Assembly: GCA_963733765.1 (NCBI GenBank)
Contig: CAVTEI010000007.1
Coordinates: forward strand, 62,001-126,000
Source: DATKAS01 sp963733765
GTDB taxonomy: Bacteria; Actinomycetota; Acidimicrobiia; Acidimicrobiales; DATKAS01
Reading direction: 5' to 3'
Length of the DNA stretch: 64,000 nt
Shown one piece after another: positions 18,422 to 26,971 of the stretch. How positions within the stretch are numbered: position 1 is the stretch's first letter; every line of letters starts with the position of its first letter. The notes under the pieces are model-generated. The model ran no database searches and had not been told where the DNA came from. It saw nothing but the letters and a program-made list of their open reading frames with translations. The position numbers and the translations under genes were made by a program.

Positions 18422-19195
18422 ATGAGGTTCACGCGACCGATCGATTGGGACGTGGCAATGGATGCCGGGATCCCCGGGTACCGGGGTCAGGTGCTCTACG
18501 CCGGCGAGAGCTGCTACGTGATCGCCACCAAGGTGCCGCCGGGCGTCCATGGTCCCGGACGTCACACCCACACGAGCGACCAGATCTATGTCGTGCTCGA
18601 AGGGACGACGACGATCGAGCTCGGCACCGACGAACGACAGGTCGGCCGGTTCGGTTCGGTGTTCATCCCGGCCGGCGTGCCGCACCACAACCGCAACGAC
18701 GGTGACGGCGACGAGGTGCACATCGAGATCATCGCCCCCGGCGGTTTCCTACAGCCGATCGCGTCGCCGACCGAGTCGACCGACCCCAAGGGGCTTCCCT
18801 ACTACACGCGCGATCTCCCTCCGAAGTCCGAGGACGGGCAGATGAGCGTCTCCTGGCTTGCCAACCGTGAGAGCGGCTCGACCAACGCGTCGGTGTACCT
18901 GACGGAGCTGGCGCCCGGGGCGAGCGGGCCGCCCACCCACGTGCACGACTTCGACCAGTTCTACTTCGTCGTCGAAGGCGCCCTCGAGGTCGAGGTCGGT
19001 CTCGCGAAGCACACCGTGGGCCCCAACACACTCGTCGTGCTGCCCGCGGGCGTGCCTCACCGGCAGCGCAACGCGAGCGCCGACGCGATCGAACGCCACC
19101 TCGCCATCCTCGCTCCCGAGCCGCCGCTCCCCCACGCGCCCGAACACCCGTGGGACGTGGCAGTGACGCTGGAGACGACGGGCGTCCACATCTGA
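18422..19195 (+). CDS. Bicupin (two cupin_2 domains)
   Basis: This is a 257-residue protein with two cupin domains. Domain 1 has HTHTSDQIYVVLEG (about 46) and IPAGVPHHNRN (about 80). Domain 2 has THVHDFDQFYFVVEG (about 175) and LPAGVPHRQRN (about 208). Both carry the HxH, Gln/Glu and distal His pattern for a single metal ion, so both sites may be occupied. The start is ATG at 18422. It is a paralogue of the protein at 54527, and both genes follow the same promoter element. Bicupins include quercetinase-, pirin- and gentisate-dioxygenase-like enzymes; oxidation or isomerisation of an aromatic intermediate is possible but not shown. Confidence 0.82.
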   Translation: MRFTRPIDWDVAMDAGIPGYRGQVLYAGESCYVIATKVPPGVHGPGRHTHTSDQIYVVLEGTTTIELGTDERQVGRFGSVFIPAGVPHHNRNDGDGDEVHIEIIAPGGFLQPIASPTESTDPKGLPYYTRDLPPKSEDGQMSVSWLANRESGSTNASVYLTELAPGASGPPTHVHDFDQFYFVVEGALEVEVGLAKHTVGPNTLVVLPAGVPHRQRNASADAIERHLAILAPEPPLPHAPEHPWDVAVTLETTGVHI

Positions 19196-19211
19196 CGCGC
19201 TGAACGCGCGA

Positions 19212-20264
19212 CTACTCAGGGTCGGCGAGGTTCAGAGCCTCGTACACCGGTGCGTCGGAGAAGGTGAACACGTCGAGACTCGACGTGTTCGCCGAGAGCT
19301 TCATCGGGCACCACGACGGCACCACGAAGACGTCGCCCTTCGCGAGCTGATACTCCTGACCCGCGAGCTCCACCGCTCCCTCGCCTGAGAACACTTGCCA
19401 CACCGACGAGCCGACCCGACGAGGGAGCGCACCGACTGCTCCCGCGGCCAGGCGATGCATCTCCATCCGCGCCGTGACGAGCGCATCGGCGCCGTTCGTG
19501 GGATTGGTGAACCGCACCGCCGCGTGGCCCGGCGCGATCACCCCCGCGCGGCCCTCGGCCTCGAGCTCGAGCTGCGCGGTCAGCGCGGCATCCGTGTGCG
19601 CCCACCGATACGCCATCAGGGGCGACGTCTTGGCCGGTGCGGCGGACACGGGACGCAGACCCGGATACGCCCACAGCCGCTCGCTGCGTGAAGACTCAGG
19701 TGTCGAGCGATCGGTGACCTCGTCGGGTCCGAACTCGAAGAACCCGGCGTCGAGTCCCGAGACCAACGGGATGTCGAGTCCATCGAGCCACACCATGGGC
19801 GCGTCGGCGACGTTGTGATGCTCGTGCCAGCGCCAGCCCGCGGTCAGCAACAGGTCGCCGCGCCGCATCGCGACGGGATCGCCGTCGACGATCGTCCAGA
19901 CACCTTCGCCTTCGAGGACGAAGCGGAAGGCGCTCTGAGAGTGGCGATGGGCGGGCGCGACCTCCTTCGGACCGAGGTACTGGACCGCGGCCCACAGCGT
20001 CGGCGTCGAGTAGGGCTCGGGGTGGAGACCGGCGTTGGCGTACACGATGGCGCGGCGCTCGCCACCGCGACCAACCGGAACCAGCTGGCCCGCCCGCTCG
20101 GCGATCGGCAGCACGTCACGCCACCGCCACACCTGCGGCAGGGCCGCCGGACTCGGCGAGCGCGGCATCAGATCGCCTCGCACCGTCCACAGCGGCATCA
20201 GCCCATGCGCCGCGAAATCGGCGTAGAGCTGCTCGAGTGCGACGTCGTGGCCGGTCGTCGTCAC
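19212..20264 (-). CDS. Gentisate 1,2-dioxygenase
   Basis: This is a 350-residue bicupin ring-cleavage enzyme converting gentisate plus O2 to maleylpyruvate. The N-terminal cupin iron site is APAHRHSQSAFRF with His106 and His108, and the third His is in AGWRWHEHHN (about 145). The C-terminal cupin, QVFSGEGAVEL and VVPSWCPMKL, lacks the metal ligands, as in known enzymes. The length matches the family. The start is GTG at 20264. Downstream steps could be supplied by the MDMPI-like protein at 55508 and the fumarylacetoacetase-fold hydrolase at 46619. Between this gene and the divergent P450 lies a repeat cluster likely to be an operator. Confidence 0.88.
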   Translation of the reverse strand: MTTTGHDVALEQLYADFAAHGLMPLWTVRGDLMPRSPSPAALPQVWRWRDVLPIAERAGQLVPVGRGGERRAIVYANAGLHPEPYSTPTLWAAVQYLGPKEVAPAHRHSQSAFRFVLEGEGVWTIVDGDPVAMRRGDLLLTAGWRWHEHHNVADAPMVWLDGLDIPLVSGLDAGFFEFGPDEVTDRSTPESSRSERLWAYPGLRPVSAAPAKTSPLMAYRWAHTDAALTAQLELEAEGRAGVIAPGHAAVRFTNPTNGADALVTARMEMHRLAAGAVGALPRRVGSSVWQVFSGEGAVELAGQEYQLAKGDVFVVPSWCPMKLSANTSSLDVFTFSDAPVYEALNLADPE

Positions 20265-20275
20265 CGGTCAAGTAT

Positions 20276-20330
20276 GACACTTGTCGTGCTCGCGACGACA
20301 CAACCTGTCGTGCGCGACACTCTTGTCGTG
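20276..20330. promoter_or_regulatory. Cluster of three GACA/TGTC dyads between gentisate dioxygenase and P450
   Basis: TGTCGTG occurs three times on the plus strand, at 20282, 20306 and 20324. Each copy is preceded by GACA, forming dyads GACA-CT-TGTC (20276-20285), CGACA-CAACC-TGTCG (20296-20310) and CGACA-CTCT-TGTCG (20315-20328). The array fills the gap between divergent genes and runs into the preferred GTG start of the P450. The half-sites match those of the regulon element but the spacing differs, so the regulator may differ. If the P450 instead starts at ATG 20275, the repeats would be coding. Confidence 0.5.
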
Positions 20331-21497
20331 TCGACCGCGCCACGCTTCGACCTCGACGTCGACGAGCTCTGGGCGGACCCCTATCCCGCGCTCGCGCGGA
20401 TGCGCGCAGAAGCGCCCATCGCATTTGTCCCGCAGCTGGACGCCACGCTGCTCACTCGGCGCGATGACATCGCGTCGATGGAGAAGCGGGTCGACGTCCT
20501 TTCGTCGGATCAGCCCCGCGGGCTCATGAACCGGCTGATGGGCCAGAACATGATGCGCAAGGACGGCGCCGCCCACGCGGCCGAGCGGAACATCTACTAC
20601 CCCGCGCTTGCGCCCGCCGCCGTTGCGGCGCATTGGCGGCAGGAGTTCCAGATGCTCGCCGACCAGATCGTCGACTCCCTCGCGGGGCCGCGGACCGACG
20701 ATCTCATCGAGGTGTTCGCGCTTCCGCTCTCCGCCGAGTGCTTGAAGGTGATGACCGGCCTGACGAACGTCGGCCATCGTGAGATGGATGGCTGGTCGCA
20801 AGCGTTGATCGGAGGCATCGCGAACTACGGCGGCGATCCTGACGTGGAGCGCCGTTGCAACGAAGCGACCGCGGCGATCGACGGTGCGATCGACGACATG
20901 CTGCCGGTCGTGCGCCGCACTGCGAACCACTCGCTCCTGAGCGTGATGCTCGACGGAGGCATGCCGGAGGAGCAGGTCCGCGCCAACATCAAGCTCACGA
21001 TCAGCGGTGGTCAGAACGAGCCCCGCAAGGCGATCGCGGGGACGATCTGGGCCTTGCTGACAAATCCGGATCAGCTGAGTCGGGCCAGGCGCGGCGAGGC
21101 AACCTGGATGCACGCGTTCGACGAGTTCACCCGCTGGATATCGCCGATCGGCATGTCACCTCGCCGCGTCGCGAAGCCGTGGACGATCGGCGACGTCGAG
21201 CTCGAGCCCGAAGACCGCGTCTTCCTGATGTTCGGCTCCGCGAACCGCGACGAGAAGCACTTTGTCGATGCCGATCGCTTCGACATCACCCGCAACACGT
21301 CGAAGGCGATCGTGTTCGGCGCGGGCCCGCACTTCTGCGCGGGCGCCGCGACCGCACGTTCGATGGTCGCCGATGTCGCGCTCCCCTTGGCGTTCGATCG
21401 GCTCAACGGTCTGAGACTCGACCCGTCGGATGAGGTCGAGATCGGCGGGTGGGCGTTCCGAGGCTTGCTCACACTCCCGGTCGCGTGGGACGGCTGA
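20328..21497 (+). CDS. Cytochrome P450
   Basis: This is a cytochrome P450 of about 389 residues, soluble bacterial type. The heme-thiolate motif is FGAGPHFCAGAATARSM, with Cys near residue 337. The K-helix ExxR is EFTRW (about 265). The I-helix reads TISGGQNEPRKAI instead of the common A/G-G-x-E/D-T-T, so the usual proton-delivery acid/threonine pair is replaced by Asn-Glu-Pro-Arg, as in a minority of actinobacterial P450s known to me. The start is GTG at 20328; ATG at 20275 is the alternative. It diverges from gentisate dioxygenase, so aromatic hydroxylation or O-demethylation feeding the gentisate route is plausible. Redox partners are not nearby. Confidence 0.88.
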   Translation: MSTAPRFDLDVDELWADPYPALARMRAEAPIAFVPQLDATLLTRRDDIASMEKRVDVLSSDQPRGLMNRLMGQNMMRKDGAAHAAERNIYYPALAPAAVAAHWRQEFQMLADQIVDSLAGPRTDDLIEVFALPLSAECLKVMTGLTNVGHREMDGWSQALIGGIANYGGDPDVERRCNEATAAIDGAIDDMLPVVRRTANHSLLSVMLDGGMPEEQVRANIKLTISGGQNEPRKAIAGTIWALLTNPDQLSRARRGEATWMHAFDEFTRWISPIGMSPRRVAKPWTIGDVELEPEDRVFLMFGSANRDEKHFVDADRFDITRNTSKAIVFGAGPHFCAGAATARSMVADVALPLAFDRLNGLRLDPSDEVEIGGWAFRGLLTLPVAWDG

Positions 21498-21506
21498 CCG
21501 ACAACC

Positions 21507-22601
21507 TCACGCGGAGCCCCAGACCTCCTCGCACACCTCGACGATCCTCGCCAGCTTCCGCTTCTCGTCGTCCTCGGTGATCGGGTTGCCGCCCACCGTG
21601 GAAGCAAACCCGCACTGCGGTGAGAGCGCGAGCCGCTCGACGGGCATGACCGCTGAGGCTTCCTCGATGCGCCGGAGGAGGTCCTCGCGAGACTCGAGCG
21701 TCGGGCTCTTCGAGCTGACGAGACCGAGCACGACTGATGCCGACTCAGGCACGTGGCGCAGCGGGCTGAAGTCGCCCGAGCGCTCCGAGTCGAACTCGAG
21801 GAACAGAATGTTCGCGCCCGACCCGCCGAACACCTTCTCGGCGACGGGCTCATATCCACCGGTCGCCATCCAGTGCCCCTTGTAGTTGCCGCGGCAGAGG
21901 TGAAGACCGGTGGCGACCGTCGGCGGGGCGCCGGCGAACGCACTCGCGATCGCGGCGACGTAGTCGTCCACGAGCTCGTCCGGGTTCTCGCCTTCGGTGG
22001 CCACGACGGCTCGGGCCTCGGGGTCGCACAACATCGCGAGTGCGACCTCGTCGAGCTGGACGATGTCGGCACCGCGGCCGGCGAGGTCGGCGATCTCCTC
22101 TTGGTAGACCCGCGCGAGATCGCCGAAGAACGCGGACGAGGACGAGTACGCGCCCGACAGCGGCCCGAACCAGAACTGCATGGTCGACGGCGACGGCAAG
22201 GTGACTTTGACGGCCCGATCGGTGATCGTTCGAACGAAGTCCACCTCGTGGCCTGACACCGGTTGCGTCCGCTTCACCTTCCCTGTTACATGCGGCGCTG
22301 TGAAGGCGAGCCGATCGCCCGACTCGTCGGTGAACGCGAAGCGAGCTTCGCCGACCTCGAGCCCGTCGACGACCTCGACGAAGCGGTTCCAGTACGAAAG
22401 GCGGCGGAACTCCCCATCTGTCACAACCCGGAGGCCGATCTGCTCCTGCATGGCGACGACGTCGCGAATCGCATCGTCCTGGGCGGCTCGGAGCGCTGCG
22501 TCGCTGACGGTCCCTTCGCTGTGGTGGCGCCACGCCTCGCGCAACGCCTTCGGGCGCAGGAGAGACCCGACGTGATGCGCGTGGTGCCGAGTGCCATTCA
22601 T
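21507..22601 (-). CDS. MetE C-terminal-like cobalamin-independent methyltransferase family protein
   Basis: This is a 364-residue zinc-dependent alkyl/methyltransferase-fold protein related to the catalytic half of methionine synthase MetE. Likely zinc ligands are His234 and Cys236 (GLHLCRGNYKG), Glu269 (LFLEFDSE) and Cys330 (SPQCGFAS). HHVGSLLRP at residues 9-17 is the family N-terminal signature. It lacks the MetE N-terminal domain, so it need not make methionine. Family members also act on coenzyme M and other thiols. The start is ATG at 22601, two bases after the LLM stop. It is the last gene of the operon beginning at promoter element B; acceptance of an alkyl or methyl group from a substrate is only a possibility. 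Confidence 0.82.
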   Translation of the reverse strand: MNGTRHHAHHVGSLLRPKALREAWRHHSEGTVSDAALRAAQDDAIRDVVAMQEQIGLRVVTDGEFRRLSYWNRFVEVVDGLEVGEARFAFTDESGDRLAFTAPHVTGKVKRTQPVSGHEVDFVRTITDRAVKVTLPSPSTMQFWFGPLSGAYSSSSAFFGDLARVYQEEIADLAGRGADIVQLDEVALAMLCDPEARAVVATEGENPDELVDDYVAAIASAFAGAPPTVATGLHLCRGNYKGHWMATGGYEPVAEKVFGGSGANILFLEFDSERSGDFSPLRHVPESASVVLGLVSSKSPTLESREDLLRRIEEASAVMPVERLALSPQCGFASTVGGNPITEDDEKRKLARIVEVCEEVWGSA

Positions 22602-22603
22602 AG

Positions 22604-23485
22604 TCAGAGCTCCGGTCGGATTCTGCGCGCGGCATCTGCGATGAGCGCGATCTGGTCGCCGACGGTGCCGCCGACGATGCGGTTGCCGAGGCCGATGTGC
22701 GTGAGGACGCCCGACTCGCGGTACCGACGGGCGACTGAGGGCCACTCCTCAGGAGGCGTGAGGTGCGTGAGCAATCGGGCTTCGATGTCGAGCGTGCGTC
22801 CCTCGCCACGGGCGAGCGCTTGGAGGCGCGTCGCGGTTCCGATCGCGCGGTCGACGTCGGTGCCCGTCGGTGCCATCAGCTTGAACCCGTCGGCGAGCCG
22901 CGCCGCTCGTCGCAGCGTCAGGTCCGGTGGCTGGCCGAGATTGTCGACCCCACCCCCGCCCATCCAGATGGGAATCGGGCGTGACGGCCTCGGGTGAATG
23001 CCGACCTCGTCCAACGCGAAGAAGTCACCGGTGTGGCTGACCGCATCCTCGGTCCACAGCAGGCGCAGCAGCGGCACCATCTCCTCGATGCGCCGGCCGC
23101 GTGCGGCCGGGTCGACGCCCAGCGCCATCTGCTCCTCGCGGTTCCAGCCGACGCTCACCCCGATTCGCAGCCGTCCCCGCGCGAGCAGGTCGACCTCGGC
23201 GGCCTGCTTGGCGACGAGCACTGGGTGGCGCAATGTGATCAGCGCCATGGCGCTCGACAGCTCGATCGTCGTCGTCACGGCCGCGAGGAAGGCGAGCATC
23301 GTGAACGACTCATGCCACGGATCGTCGTACGAGAACATCGCCGGATAGTCCGTGGTGCGGCTCGCCGCCACGTGCTCGGAGAACCCGAGGTGATCGAAGC
23401 CAAGTTCTTCTGCGGCTCGCGCAAACGTCCGGGTGTCGTCGGGATCCTCGAAGTAGGGGATATCGCATCCGAGACGGATCGTCAC
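22604..23485 (-). CDS. LLM-class F420-dependent oxidoreductase, TIGR03619-like
   Basis: This is a 293-residue luciferase-like TIM barrel of the shorter F420-dependent type. Landmarks are LGFDHLGFSEHV (about 28), LRHPVLVAKQAAEVDLLARG (about 85), LRIGVSVGWNREEQMALG (about 107) and IPIWMGGGG (about 172). These differ clearly from the EHHF-type LLM proteins elsewhere in the window. The start is ATG, overlapping the stop of the MFS gene by four bases. It presumably reduces or oxidises an intermediate using F420H2 or FMN. Confidence 0.87.
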   Translation of the reverse strand: MTIRLGCDIPYFEDPDDTRTFARAAEELGFDHLGFSEHVAASRTTDYPAMFSYDDPWHESFTMLAFLAAVTTTIELSSAMALITLRHPVLVAKQAAEVDLLARGRLRIGVSVGWNREEQMALGVDPAARGRRIEEMVPLLRLLWTEDAVSHTGDFFALDEVGIHPRPSRPIPIWMGGGGVDNLGQPPDLTLRRAARLADGFKLMAPTGTDVDRAIGTATRLQALARGEGRTLDIEARLLTHLTPPEEWPSVARRYRESGVLTHIGLGNRIVGGTVGDQIALIADAARRIRPEL

Positions 23486-24730
23486 GCCGCCTCTTCCAGG
23501 ACGACGGCAATGCGCTCACGAGGCGCGAGCAGCACGCGAGCAAGCAGCGAGAGCCCGGCCATCGTGAGCATGCCGAATGCCATCGAGAACTGCGTCGTCT
23601 CCCCCGCGATTCCAGCCAAGGGAGACGCGATGGCGCCGACAGCGAACTGCACGACCCCTACGAACGCGGACACCGTGCCCGCCTCACGCCCGTACGGGCC
23701 GAGTGCCAACGCTGTCGCGTTCGGGATGATGAGCGGAAGGCTGATCACGGCGACCATGAGACACGGCAAGACCGCGGGCAAGCCCCATCCCGCCCACAGC
23801 ACGACGCAGAGGGCGATGGCGCCCAACGCGAGCTGGCCGACGCCCCAGGTGAGGAGGTGGGCTGGATCTCGGTGCCGGACGAGCGTGGCGTTGACCCATC
23901 CCATCGCCATCAGCCCGATCGCGTTCGTCGCGGAAAATGAGGCTGAAGGCGGTCGGGCTGAGGTCATACACGTCTTGGAACACGAACGACGAGCTCGAGA
24001 TGTAGAAGAAAAGCGCCCCGGACGCGAACGCCGATGTCAACACGAACCCCATCACGTCACGATCCCTCACGACACGTCCGGCCACGGCGAGCGTGTCGCG
24101 GATGCCACCGGTGTGACGATCGGCGGGTGCCAGTGTCTCGGGGAGCACCTTCATCACCGCGACCAGGCCGATCGCGCCGAGCCCCGCCAGGAAGACGAAG
24201 ATGCCCCGCCAGGTGGTCACCTCGATGAGCGCGCTTCCGACCAGCGGAGCCAAGATCGGCGCGAGGCCGCCGACGAGCATCAGCAACGAGAACACGCGAG
24301 CCGCGGCCGCGCCTTCGGCGCGGTCTCGGACGATCGCCCGGGCGATGACCACCGCGACCCCGCCGAGAAGACCCTGCCCGAACCGCAAGCCGACGAGTGC
24401 CGGGGCCGACGGTGCAACCGCGCACGCCAGGCTGAAGAACGTGTAACCGAGGACGCCGACCAACAACGGCGTGCGCCGGCCGCGCGCGTCGCTGACGGGT
24501 CCGCCGAACAGCTGGCCGAAGGCGATGCCGAGGAGGCAGGCGGAGAGCGTGAGCTGGATCTGCGCCTCGGGGACGCCCAGATCGGCCGCGACCTGTGGAA
24601 GCGCCGGAAGGTACGCGTCGAACGTGAGCGGCGGCACCGCGGTGAGCCCACCGAGCACGAACAGCATCGGCACGGTGATGCCGGCGCGCGACCGCTTCTG
24701 GTCGACCTCCGGAGGTGACACCGAGCTCAT
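23482..24730 (-). CDS. Bcr/CflA-type MFS transporter (frameshifted)
   Basis: This is a 12-helix major facilitator of the Bcr/CflA drug-resistance branch, about 415 residues. Helix 1 carries LTFDAYLPALPQVAADLG, and motif A between helices 2 and 3 is GGPVSDARGRRTPLLVG. Helices 10-12 are read after a +1 shift near 23935, from SLIF to ATNAIGLMAMGW. The start is ATG at 24730, overlapping the CoA-transferase stop (GTATGA). Such transporters export small amphipathic compounds. In this operon it may export or import an aromatic acid or relieve toxicity, but direction cannot be read from sequence. Confidence 0.82.
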
Positions 24731-26971
24731 ACCGTCGCCGGCGTCACCACGACGTGCTTGGCAACGAGCTCCTCCCACTGATCCGAAAGGCCGAGCTCCA
24801 CGACAACCTGGTGTCCGTCGATGCCGGGGAGCAGAGCCGGAGGTCCGACGATGACAGGCGTCCGCGACAGCCTCGGCCCGGGGCCAATCGTGAGCCGGCC
24901 CTCCCCCACCTCGACCACCAAGCCCCGCGCCCGAGCGACGAGAGCATCGGCTGCCTCCTCGCCGGTCGTGACGATGTGCGCGGCACCGCCTGCCGCGTTG
25001 ATGCGGTCTACCCAGGTCTGCGCGGTCTCGGTGGCGAACTGCGCCTCGAGATCACCGTCTTCGACCCCGTCGATGCCGCCGATGCCGGCGAAAGAGTCGA
25101 CGACGATGAACAGCCATCGCTCGTCGCTCGCCTTGTAGAGCCGATGCGTCGGGCTCCACCCGCGCGTCGAAGCCGTGGGGCAGGTCCCAGACCTTGCCTT
25201 CGTAGGCGAGCATGAACGGCGCCTGGATGAACGTCGCCGTATGGGCCAGTGACGCGCTCACCGACTGGCCCTCACCCGTGCGATTGCGGTGATAGAGCGC
25301 GAGCAGGATGCCGAACGCCGCGAGGTGGCCACTGCCCACGTCACTTACGGGGAACGCCATCATCGCCGGCTCGCCCTTCTCGTCGTGCCATCGATCCTGG
25401 AGGCCCGCGACCGCTTGGCCGAGCTCCTCGCGGCCACGCCACTTGCCGCGCATGCCCTCGTAGCCAAACGCGCTGATCGAGGAGTAGATGACTCCGGGGA
25501 CCGCCGCACGCGCGTCCGCTTCGCCGACGCCGAGACGATCGGCGACTCCGAGCGCGAAGTTCTGGCTCACCACGTCAGCGGTCGCGAGCAGCCCCTCGAC
25601 GATCTGACGCGCGCCCGGCGCCTTGACGTCGAGGAGCATCGATCGCTTTCCGGCGTTGATCCACGTGTGCCATGGGATCGCGGTATCGGTGGTCTTGTTG
25701 ATCTTCACGACGTTCGCGCCGTACTCGGCGAGCACGCGCCCGGCGGTCGGTCCCGCAAGCACGTGCGTGAAGTCCACGACGCGCACGCCGTCGAGCGGCG
25801 GCCGCGACCCGGCGGGGGGAGCGGCAGGTGTAACGGACCATGAGGGGAGCTCGGCCACGCCCGTTCCCCGAGGGCGTGGCGTCAGCGGCGTGCCGCTCAG
25901 CACTACGGGCTGGCCGAGCTGCGCCGTCGACCCGAGCTCGGGATCGTCAATCACCACGATGGCTCGGCTGTCTCGACCGCCAGGATCGAGTCGCAGCCAC
26001 TCGTCGGTCGTCTGGCAGACCGCACACGGAGCACCACTGCGCTCATTGATCTCGGTCTCCCACTCGGCCGCGTCCCTCGTCAGGAATAGCTCCGTGAACC
26101 GCTGGATCAGCTCGACCTGCAGCTCGGGTTCAGCGCGGAGCCGGTCGGGCTCTGCGACACCTTCCTCGAGCCACTCGGGCACGAAGGTCTTGGCGAACCA
26201 GCGCATGTGATGGTCCTCGAAGAGGCACAGATGCAACCACCGCCCGTCCTTGCATCGGTAGTGGCCCGTGCCGGGTCGGGTCGGGGGCTTGAAGCCGCCC
26301 GACGCGATGTTGTGCGCCATCTGCAGCTCATGGCCGAAGATCTCGTAGGCGGCGTCGAACAGTGAGACCTCGACACGCTGCCCGGCGCCGCTCTGGTCGC
26401 GGGCGATCAACGCGGCGACGACCGCGTGCCCGGCGATCGCCGCGGCGTAGGTCGAGAGCAGCGGGGCGGCGACGAACGCAGGATCGGTATCGGTGACGGG
26501 CCCGGCGGGCCCGAATCGGCGTGGCGCCCGGTAGATCGACGTCGCCGCGGAGACGATCCCTTCCCATCCCCGCATCGACGCACGTGGGTCATCTGCGGTG
26601 AAGCCGGGAAGCGAGCAGTACACGAGCCTCGGGTTCGACGCATCCGTGACGTCGAACCCCAGCCCCAGACGCTCCATCACACCGGGCCGGAAGTTCTCGA
26701 CGAGCACGTCGGCGCCAGCGACGAGATCGAAGGCCGCCCGCCGGTCACTCGGCTGCTTGAGGTCGAGTTGCACGCTGCGTTTGCCGCGGTTCAGCACCGC
26801 ATTTCCGGCGTCCTTCCAGCGAGGTCCTCCGGGCGGATCGACGCGCAGGACTTCGGCTCCCGCGTCGGCGAGCAGCATCGCCAGTAGCGGGCCCGCGACG
26901 TACTGGCCGAAGTCGACGACGCGCAGCCCGTCAAGTGCCCCCTTCGTTATCACGGTTCCTCCCGTTGTCAT
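24727..26971 (-). CDS. Double-domain family III (CaiB/BaiF) CoA transferase (frameshifted near C-terminus)
   Basis: This is a protein of about 748 residues with two tandem CaiB/BaiF domains. Domain 1 starts ALDGLRVVDFGQYVAGPL, with VLVENFRPGVMERLGLG about residue 85. Domain 2 starts PLDGVRVVDFTHVLAGPTAG (about 400), with ADVVSQNFALGVADRLG. Enzymes of this family usually work as intertwined dimers of single domains, so a fused pair mimics a dimer. A +1 shift lies near 25150, after which KASDERWLFIVV continues domain 2. The start is ATG at 26971, overlapping the synthetase stop. It could form an aromatic acyl-CoA from a CoA donor, alongside the NDP-forming synthetase just upstream. Confidence 0.85.

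Noticed and set aside
22994..24718. A 574-codon plus-strand frame rich in His, Glu and Arg
   Set aside because: Antisense to the LLM and MFS genes; composition typical of antisense high-GC coding DNA.
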